Shown here in pieces: positions 56,968 to 64,000 of a stretch of 64,000 bases of DNA. A program made the position numbers and the translations under genes. The stretch covers positions 62,001-126,000 of the forward strand of contig QAOA01005006.1 of NCBI GenBank assembly GCA_003255065.1. Direction: 5' to 3'. The notes beneath the pieces were generated by a model that saw nothing but the letters and a program-made list of their open reading frames with translations, was not told the DNA's origin and searched no databases. Position 1 is the stretch's first letter, and every line of letters begins with the position of its first letter. The stretch comes from Cercis canadensis (lineage: Eukaryota; Streptophyta; Magnoliopsida; Fabales; Fabaceae).

Positions 56968-59728
56968 AGGGGTGTAAGCCAAATTGTTCAAACCGGCCTA
57001 ATTGACTGGACCGAACCAAATTGGGGGAAAACCGAACCGAATCGGGGGCAAAGCGAATTGAACTGAAGGAGCCGGTCTGGTTCATGATTACATTTTCTAA
57101 AAAACTGAGGGGTCGGTTCGGTTCTCGGTTTCAATGAAGGAAAATTGAGAGTAAACTATATCAAACCGGGTAGCCTAAAATGACGTCGTTTTAGTTATTT
57201 TGAAGTGTTTCTACAATCCCTAGCCCTAGGCACTCGTCCTCAAAATCTCAAATCCTCTCCTATCTTCTCTCGTTTTCTCCCAAGCTGAAATCTCTAATTT
57301 CCCTTTCTCTCCTTAGCACTCTCCATCCTCGGACTTTAATCCATCACCAATTACTGTTGTCTCGCCAGTGACTCACTCGCTGGCCTCTATTGTGTTGCTG
57401 TCTCAGTGTCACCGGTGAGTTGCTTATTCAGTTGTGCATTTCTTTTTCTATGTCTGTCTGGCTCTATTTCTATTTCTATTTCTATTTGTGTTTCTGTTTA
57501 TGTTTGTGTTTGTGAGTTCGCTATTCTATAATATCATTTTTCATTGCAACAGAAAATTAATAGAGATGTTAAGGGTGTTTCTCTAAAAGTAGTCACATTG
57601 CATGCGTATTTTTGTGTTAATGGAAGGAAGCAGAAGCTTGAAATTTTCAAGTTGTGGTTTGATTTTGTGGTACCATCTATATTTAGCAGTCATTTGGAAT
57701 ATCTTAGAGTGCTAGCTTAAGCATAGTATTTTGCCTTTTCTTATTTTTTGAGGTGAAGAATATGGCTTTATCTGCATAAGACACATTAAGATGACTTTTA
57801 CATCAAGTGGTAGTATATTCACAACACTGAACTCTACCAAGCAGGCAAGCACCCCCTCACTAGACCTACTTTTTGCATTCTTAGATTGCACTCATTAGAC
57901 TTTTACCAGTTATAGGGGATCATGTTGAAAAAGAAAATAATGTTGCCACCCTATTTTATGATTGTCATAAGTAACACATAAATGTGGTGGACTCTCATGT
58001 AAGTTTGGCAACGAACACATCAAACACTCACGTAATGGTGACTTGCATAAGGTACTTGGTAATATTAGAGTCAAGTTAAATGCATGATGGACGTTTTAGA
58101 GATATTGAATGTACCATTTGATTTCTTTGTGGTGTATATCATATTCAGTTTCTATGTGAAGAATGTAAGATCTAGAGTGGCATTCTAATCCTGGTACCAA
58201 TTTTAAGGGAAAGATAGACAAGACCACTAAGATTGCTATATTGTAGTCTATGTAACACTAGATGTTAAACAACAACAGCTTCAAATAGATTCAAATTCAA
58301 CCAAATTCCATGAGCTCCCAAGTGTTTGCAATTGCTTAAGATGACCACTTGCCAGAAATCATCCCCTTTCCTAACTTATATGAATAATAAGCATCAGCAC
58401 AAGCATATTGCACTTTACGAGTGCATAGTTCCTCAATGTGGATTGCCATATTGTTGCTAGCTATAGGGCTAGAGAAGGTGAGGGAGGGTGGAAGAGTTAA
58501 CTTTGAAGTGGCAGGGATTAAAAGTGCATACATGGGGAAAGTTGTAGTGATAGGAGAGTAAATGTGGTTATGATTGAGGATGAAGCTACTTCTGCTCTAA
58601 GGAGAAAAAGGGCACAAAGGACAAAAGCATAAAAGAAGGGCTCTGTGGATGTGGGGACTAGAACTCCGTTAACTAGTGGTTGTGTAAAAATGAATATATT
58701 TACTAAATAGAATAAGAATTGGTTTGTACTAAAGGACAAATAAAGAAAGCTGAAGAGCTTTATCATTGCAGTTGTTGACAATGGCTATATATCTTCATTG
58801 CCTAAAACTAATGCTATTTCATGACTTGTAAACTTGGCTTATGGTAATTTAGAGCCATGGGTCATATGCTTCATTCTCACTTTTATAGTGCATAACATGA
58901 AGCTTTAAATCTGCATTTTTATTATGCATGGAAATGTGCTTAAGTGTGTTGTTATACCCATCGGCTAGTAGCTCATAGTACACAATCCAAGCTTATATAT
59001 GTGTCTTATGCATATGAGGTATATGAATAATGTATTTATACAATATTATGTGTAAATCTCAATTCAATTTTTGACTGACTTTTTTTTTTAAATTTTTTTT
59101 ATCAAAGTTTATTTGATAAAGGGATACTGGTTTTTGCAGTAGCAATCAGAGAGGGATTGTAAGTTTTCTGATAAAGGGTTTGGTGTAGAAGTTTAATCAA
59201 CATTGGAATTTGGAAGAACTTGTTACATTTTTTCTATCTTTTTAGATTTTTTTGCTCATTTGATATTTAATTAGTGATTTGCTGATTTTCTGTGCATTGT
59301 GATAGTAATTTGATGCTTTATCAATTTTCTGTGCATTGGGAATTTGGGATAGTACTAATTTACAACTTAGTTAGTATTTCTCTTGCTGATTTGGTGTTTT
59401 GTCAACTATTTATAATTTTTGGAGAATTATATTAGATGATTTCACTATAAAATGCTTCAGTTTTCAGTGGATTATATTTGCTGTCTTGTTTGTTGGAAGG
59501 AGAAAAAATGGTAGGTGGAAGAGAGGCCAAAATTGATCGAATTGAACTGATTTTGGCCGGTTCAGTTTGGTTCGATTTTGAAGCCCAAATTTTGACCAAA
59601 TTGATCGAATTGAACCGATTTTGGCCGGTTCAGTTTGGTTCGATTTTGAAGCCCAAATTTCCTAGAACAGAACCGAGGTCCCTTGGTCGGTTTGGGGTGT
59701 AAATCAAATCGAACGATTACACCCCCAA
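56968..59728. mobile_element. hAT-like non-autonomous element nested in the second CACTA
   Basis: The ends AGGGGTGTAAGCC and the complement of GATTACACCCCCAA are flanked by a perfect 8-bp duplication CCTCAAGT (56960-56967 and 59729-59736). Inside the ends are AACCGGCC / GGCCGGTT rich stretches, with a direct repeat of about 68 bp in two copies at about 59530-59660 (TTTTGGCCGGTTCAGTTTGG). A 5'-UTR-like region with a donor at CACCG/GTGAGT lies near 57413. A possible captured exonuclease fragment lies at 58336-58533. No hAT transposase seen. Confidence 0.75.
58336..58533 (-). pseudogene. possible captured WRN-like 3'-5' exonuclease fragment
   Basis: On the minus strand a 65-codon frame contains RKVQYACADAYYSYKLGKGM, which matches the last catalytic motif region of DnaQ-fold 3'-5' exonucleases of the Werner/RNase D kind (usual form VQYACVDAFVSFKLG). 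It is preceded at a fitting distance by KLTLPPSLTF, where relatives have a short tract before the motif. The other exonuclease motifs were not found nearby, so this would be the C-terminal part of a host gene picked up by the hAT-like element. Moderate to low certainty, since only one motif supports it. Confidence 0.42.
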
Positions 59729-60568
59729 CCTCAAGTACAGCAAGGGATAACCAATCTCCCTTGCTCTTCCCGATCCTGATGTCTCAGAAAGAGCCGCGAA
59801 TGTTGTCTGAGCACTTAGAGGGCTAGATCTTATGAATCTGGCTCTCATGCTGGGCTCCCAGACACATCTCCTATGCAATATAAAATAGAATATCAATGTT
59901 ATTAAATATGTATACCAAATATGTTAGTAAATAAAGTTAAATCAATGCATTCTTACCTTGAACTTTGTTCACCAGAGTTCCTTCATCTCATTAGAAACTG
60001 AGGTGAAGTCCAACAAATACTGCTTAAATTTCTACTTGTAGATAGCCGAAAGTATGTTCACGGGCTCCTTAGAAGGCACAAAGCTGAAAAAAAAAAGATT
60101 TAATTGTTAAGTAATAAAAATAACTAATTGGAAAGTAATAAAAAAAAATTGTTAATTTAGTATCAGAATTAATTTATTCCTTCATTTCGTATGACTTAAT
60201 AACCAACTGACTATCAGGTAGTTGAGAGCCCGGATGTGCACATGGAGAGTCCAAAATGGACAGACTCACGTGAGATGACCCTCCAATGGCTGATGATGTA
60301 GAGCCTGGGGTGGCGGCTCTTGAGCACCCCTCCCCCGTTGCAATGGGCGATGGGGTGTGCGCTAACCCCTGGGTCGGCATGAACATAGACAAGGTTGGCT
60401 CGGTTTGAGAAGGCCAAGCACCAACCTTGCCTTTGTCCCTCCTGTGGGAGATGACCATCTTGGGTGGTCTAACATCTATCATACAATTTAAATAAAACCA
60501 ATGAAATATTTAGTACAATAAACTCGAAACTCCCAAAACCCTAATCCTTTAAAAATCTTAAACCCTAA

Positions 60569-60590
60569 ACCCTAAACCTCAAATCACTAA
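60569..60590. repeat. short AAACCCT-like run
   Basis: About two and a half plant telomere-like units, with degenerate copies on both sides (60535-60660), inside the CACTA. Short runs like this are common in AT-rich plant DNA and are no sign of a telomere. Confidence 0.6.
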
Positions 60591-61663
60591 ATCCCTAAAA
60601 TCTTGCTAAACCTTAAATTCTTAACCCCTAAACCATATATATAGCATAAATCCCTAAATAATAAACAAAAAATTGGGCAGAGTCTTCCATAAAAATTGAA
60701 CATTCCAAGAATTTAAAATTTCACACAATTCAACAGAAACACACACCCTAAATTAAAATTTATTCCAACATACATAATTACGCAGCAGTTAAAAAATTAC
60801 AAAATTATTTCTACACCATTGAAAAAATTCAGAAAAATTTCTAGAATGATCCAACATCAAGCTTATAACAAAATTGAGTTCGTAATCTTAACAAATGATA
60901 TATATTTCATTATCAATTTCACTATCTATCAACTTACACTATTAAGCTACATCTAAAACAACTACTACACTATCTAAAATAAGCAATAAACATTTTAAAC
61001 AACTAAATCTTATAATGTTCATGGTAATTGAAATAAAATTACTCATACAAAATGGATAAAAATTCAGACATAAGATATGAGTATAGGAACCTACCTCAAT
61101 GAGCAGAAACCTCAAAATCTAAACTAGTAGACTCGAAGTAGGGGACCTACGATGCCAAACCCAACCTTTGGAAAATGAAATGGTCCTGATTTGCTCCGGG
61201 GAGAGAGAGAGAGGACGGCAGAGAACGAAGGAGAGGGAGAAAAGTTTTTAAAATGGAAATGGAGGTTGTGGCCGCGGGGAAGAAGAGAAATATAATTTCT
61301 CACGGATTTCATTTGTGGGAAACTAACCCTAAAATTTAAATTTTAAGTGAAATGGTGCATTTCAATTTCTCATGGACTTTCTCATAAAGAAGCCATTCGT
61401 GATAAAATTTGAATTTTCTCATGGACTGTGTCCGTGAAAAAGGTCAACGCATTTATGGTTCAGTTAGGACATCTTTTTTCACAAATTTTCTCGGATATTT
61501 CGCGTGGACGTAAATGTCCATTAGAAAATCTCAACAGTTACATTCTGTGAGAAAGTCCGTGACAAATGTCGTGATTTTCTCATGGATTTTAGTCCGTGAG
61601 AAAATGAGAATTTTCTTGTAGTGAATAATTCAAGGACAAAAAATGTATCTAACTAAAAAAATT

Positions 61664-62510
61664 TAAGAAATTTCGCAAACACCATAGCATTCCCAATTGT
61701 CATACTTTAGGGGAACATTTATCTTACTATAATTAAAGTATATTTAACATGAGAATTATTATCATCCTCTAGTATCTTAAAAGCTTCTTCAAACATTTTT
61801 GTATCTTCTATTATGAAGTACATTTAGTTCCACCAAGCATCAAGACATACAAGAGTCTGAGGTAATGTTAGCATAATCAACACAATCTTTGAATCGTAAT
61901 AGTCTTCATGAAGATGACCTGACATATCCACCTACATTGCATATAGAAGAAATTTAGTTCCACCTAGTTAATATGTGAACCATTGCTGGACATAGAGAAA
62001 GTCACTATCCACAACCAAGCATTCATATTCTAAACCTTCTTCAAATAAAATACAACTTTGTCATTAGAAGAAGCATTATTCACTATAACACTGAAAACAT
62101 TTGTAGTTCCCTAATTTTTTAAAGAACCATTAATATATTTTTCAATTGTTTCACTTCCATGATTAGTAACAACAGAAAAAAGCAGAATTTACTTTTCCAG
62201 CTTTTCAATAATTGCTAATGAAATGTGCAGCACAAGTTACATAATTCATGTTTTAAACTCATGTCTAATAGTCAGTGGTAAAGCATACTCTTATATATAC
62301 AATTAATGTTCAACAATGATTGCTCATTTTCTCATCCATATGTAATTGAAAACAATCCCTAGTCAAAGTAAACCTTGAAAGAACGCTGGTGGTTGTAACT
62401 TTTTTACCAAAAAAAAAATGCCTAAAAACATATCTCTCAACAACTTTAAACGGTTGTTCATCAACATTGACGATGATGGCTATAAAGCTTTTCTACAATT
62501 TGCTAAATTA
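61664..62510 (-). pseudogene. hAT transposase relic
   Basis: On the minus strand, successive frames give TCAAHFI near 62240, a DKVVLYLKK-like piece near 62040, QTLVCLDAWWN near 61835, FEEAFKILEDDNNSHVKYTL near 61740-61800 and IGNAMVFAKFLKFF near 61665-61705. These follow the order of the C-terminal half of plant hAT transposases (CAAHILNL..., SLVCLDVxTRWNS, FExAFxxLEDxD, WxNAxVFVKFLxxFY). Several frameshifts and stops occur. It is cut at its left by the MITE insertion and at its right by the copia element. Confidence 0.7.
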
Positions 62511-62547
62511 AAATAGAAACTATGATAATCAAACCAAACCTTAAAGA

Positions 62548-64000
62548 TGTTGAACATAAAATGGATGTACATGATGGAGGATGAGCAAAGTCAATTTAGT
62601 TAGAGTTAATCAAAGTTAGTTAGTTAATTAAGAAGTTATTCAGTTAAGATGATTTAGTGTGTAACTTCTAGAATAGTTAAGTAAGTAACTGCCTCAGAAG
62701 TCTATATATATGTGTATTGTATTCAGTATAATAGCAATGTGAAGATTCAATCTAGATCTCAATTCAGATCTCCAAACTCATGTGTATCAGTTTTCTTTTC
62801 TCTTTTTCTCTCTCAGTTTCTTTTTGTACATTTTCTTGCACTTTCTCTACATTTTCTCCTCTACTTCATTTCTTCTTGGTTCATTGTCTTGCATTATTTT
62901 GAGATAATGTTCCAGGATCATCTTAAGATTTCTTCAAGTTCCACATGGTATCAGAGCAATTCTAATGGCAAAACACAGTTCAATTGTTGTGTCATCGTTA
63001 CCTAAATCTGGGAATCTTGCACTACCAATGTTTGTTCCAATCACTGATGATCAAGCTTGATCGTAGCAATTACTTGATCTGGCATAATCAACTTCTGAAT
63101 ATCGTAATTGCAAATAGATATGAAGAAGTGCTTGATGGTTATCAGTCTTGTCCAGAATATTTTTTTTTCAAGACTCATCATCTGCTATATGAATTTTAAC
63201 CTTGAATCCTGAGTATACATTATGTCAGAGGCAAACTTAGTTGGTCATAGTTGAATTTATGCATCTTTGACTGAGCAAATCATGGGTCAGATCATGTCAT
63301 ACAATATTGCATGTGAAATCTGGAAATCTCTGGTAGAGAGCTTTGCTTGCTCCTCACGAGCAAGAATCATGGAGTTAAAGCTCAAATTAAAGACAACTCG
63401 GAAAGGAAATCTTAGATTCTAAGAGTATATCCTGACAATTCAAAGTGTTTGTGATAATCTTTGTGCCATAGATGAAAATATGACTCAAGATGACCAAGTT
63501 ATGGCAATTTTGAGTGGATTAGGTCCTAAGTACAATCCAGTGGTTACCTCACTCAATTTTGAGTCAATCTCTGTTGAAACATTGCAAAGTCACTTACTTA
63601 CTTGTGAAGGAAGATTAGAGAGACAAAAGTCTGTGGATGAGCAAGTGCTGATACTGGCGAATGCTGCATTGCTCAATCAATCAGGAAGAAAAAAGAAGTT
63701 TAATCAGACTGGCAATCGTGGCTCTCAAACTGGAAATGGAAGTGCACCAACTCGTTTCTTCTCTTAAGTCAAGGAAACAAATCCAGGAAGAACAAACCTG
63801 GAAATCCACAAGTCATAAATCTCAATGCCAAATCTATCACAAACTTAGTCATGAGGCATCTGACTGCTGGCACAGGTTTGACAACAAATATCAACCCAAA
63901 TCTGTCACTGGTAATGCATCACAGAATCAAGATCCATAGGCACTCATGGCTACCTTAAGAGCTATAGATGACACTCCATGGTTTCTTAACAATGGAACCA
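62548..64000 (+). mobile_element. 5' end of a Ty1/copia LTR retrotransposon
   Basis: A 5' LTR of about 398 bp (62548-62945, starting TGTTGAACATAAAATGG and ending TTCCACA) is followed directly by an initiator-Met tRNA primer-binding site. The gag region (from 62964) reads plus strand with hallmarks of plant copia gag: KLDRSNYLIWHNQLLNIVIA, GYQSCPEYFF and QDDQVMAILSGLGPKYNPVV. The element continues past the window end, so the 3' LTR and target duplication cannot be checked. The gag is broken in a few places, so it looks like a fossil. Confidence 0.88.
62946..62957 (+). other. copia primer-binding site
   Basis: TGGTATCAGAGC is complementary to the 3' end of plant initiator methionine tRNA and lies immediately after the LTR end CCACA, as is usual for Ty1/copia elements. 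Confidence 0.9.

Larger units (their letters stand above)
56160..60482 (-). pseudogene. TnpA-type (Transposase_24) gene of the second CACTA, interrupted
   Basis: On the minus strand, MIDVRPPKMVISHRRDKGK opens near 60482. Further pieces are KQYLLDFTSVSNEMKELW near 60010 and SQIHKI/PSKCSDNIRGSF near 59800-59850. Left of the hAT insertion, DEGVGQRAQRF and KELGKEPNASEVF lie near 56690-56775, and a proline/serine-rich C-terminal part lies near 56160-56600. The GKEP-x-x-x-E-x-F pattern and layout match plant TnpA. It is interrupted by the hAT-like element and has several stops. Confidence 0.6.
55679..61623 (-). mobile_element. CACTA (En/Spm) element with only a TnpA-type gene
   Basis: The ends CACTACAAGAAAATTG and GAGAATTTTCTTGTAGTG carry the 3-bp duplication AAT (55676-55678 and 61624-61626). 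Subterminal zones (about 55690-55970 and 61290-61600) are filled with TCCGTGAGAAA / TTTCTCACGGA repeats in both orientations, likely TnpA binding sites. A TnpA-type gene remnant is on the minus strand and no TnpD is present. A 2.76-kb hAT-like element sits inside at 56968-59728, leaving a CACTA of about 3.2 kb. It is non-autonomous. Confidence 0.9.
55481..61654. mobile_element. MULE-type foldback MITE, split by a CACTA element
   Basis: The ends GAGTAAAATACATTTTTC and the complement of ATGTATCTAACT are flanked by a perfect 9-bp duplication AAAAAAATT (55472-55480 and 61655-61663). The MITE proper is about 226 bp (55481-55678 plus 61627-61654) and folds into a hairpin. The rest of the interval is the CACTA inserted near its right end. 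A second, artefactual copy of its left part is at 55077-55286. Confidence 0.8.

Noticed and set aside
60535-60660. interstitial telomere tract
   Set aside because: Only two to three proper AAACCCT units, inside a CACTA element. Common chance sequence in plants.
62946-62957. tRNA gene fragment (TGGTATCAGAGC)
   Set aside because: It is a retrotransposon primer-binding site, next to an LTR end. No tRNA cloverleaf around it.

Overview
The window is eukaryotic nuclear DNA from a flowering plant, probably a eudicot. It is AT-rich, its one recognisable gene has plant-type introns, and nearly everything else is plant transposable-element families (L1 LINE, Ty1/copia and Ty3/gypsy LTR elements, a short LTR-array element, CACTA/En-Spm, Mutator-like (MULE), hAT and MITEs). 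There are no bacterial-style operons, CRISPR arrays or rRNA. No tRNA gene was recognised.

Region 1 (1-13,075) holds the only well-supported host gene: a six-coding-exon, minus-strand GOT1-family Golgi transport protein of 135 residues (4,420-10,636), with probable 5' UTR exons up to about 13,070. Its last intron (4,453-9,292) is swollen by a plus-strand L1 LINE. The LINE holds a 1.34-kb MULE, which holds a 340-bp solo LTR, and also a copia LTR fragment that ends at an assembly seam.

Region 2 (13,936-47,104) is one nest of insertions that can be dated relative to each other from target-site duplications. A Tat/Ogre-like solo LTR contains a second solo LTR (14,623-16,017) and a 27-kb CACTA element (16,323-43,367). 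The CACTA contains a foldback MULE (19,958-20,818) and a third solo LTR (22,249-40,275). That LTR in turn contains a short LTR-array element with three LTRs (22,976-25,369) and a 13-kb MULE (26,878-39,917). The MULE carries a decayed mudrA-type transposase on the minus strand, facing an intact-looking two-exon GRF zinc-finger gene on the plus strand.

Region 3 (47,105-54,800) has a small MULE-type MITE, a complete solo LTR (48,648-52,141), a possible truncated host first exon with a TATA box (53,105-53,409) and another LTR of the same broad type. Region 4 (54,800-62,547) is a second nest: a decayed hAT transposase, interrupted by a MITE, interrupted by a CACTA element with only a TnpA-type gene, interrupted by a 2.8-kb hAT-like element carrying what looks like a captured exonuclease fragment. 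Region 5 (62,548-64,000) is the 5' end of a Ty1/copia element that runs off the window.

Seven single N bases occur. Six of them sit between near-identical direct repeats (about 75 to 1,835 bp) and look like contig or haplotype overlaps joined without trimming, so the apparent duplication of the GRF gene is probably an assembly artefact. All boundaries were read by eye; no alignment or database search was run.
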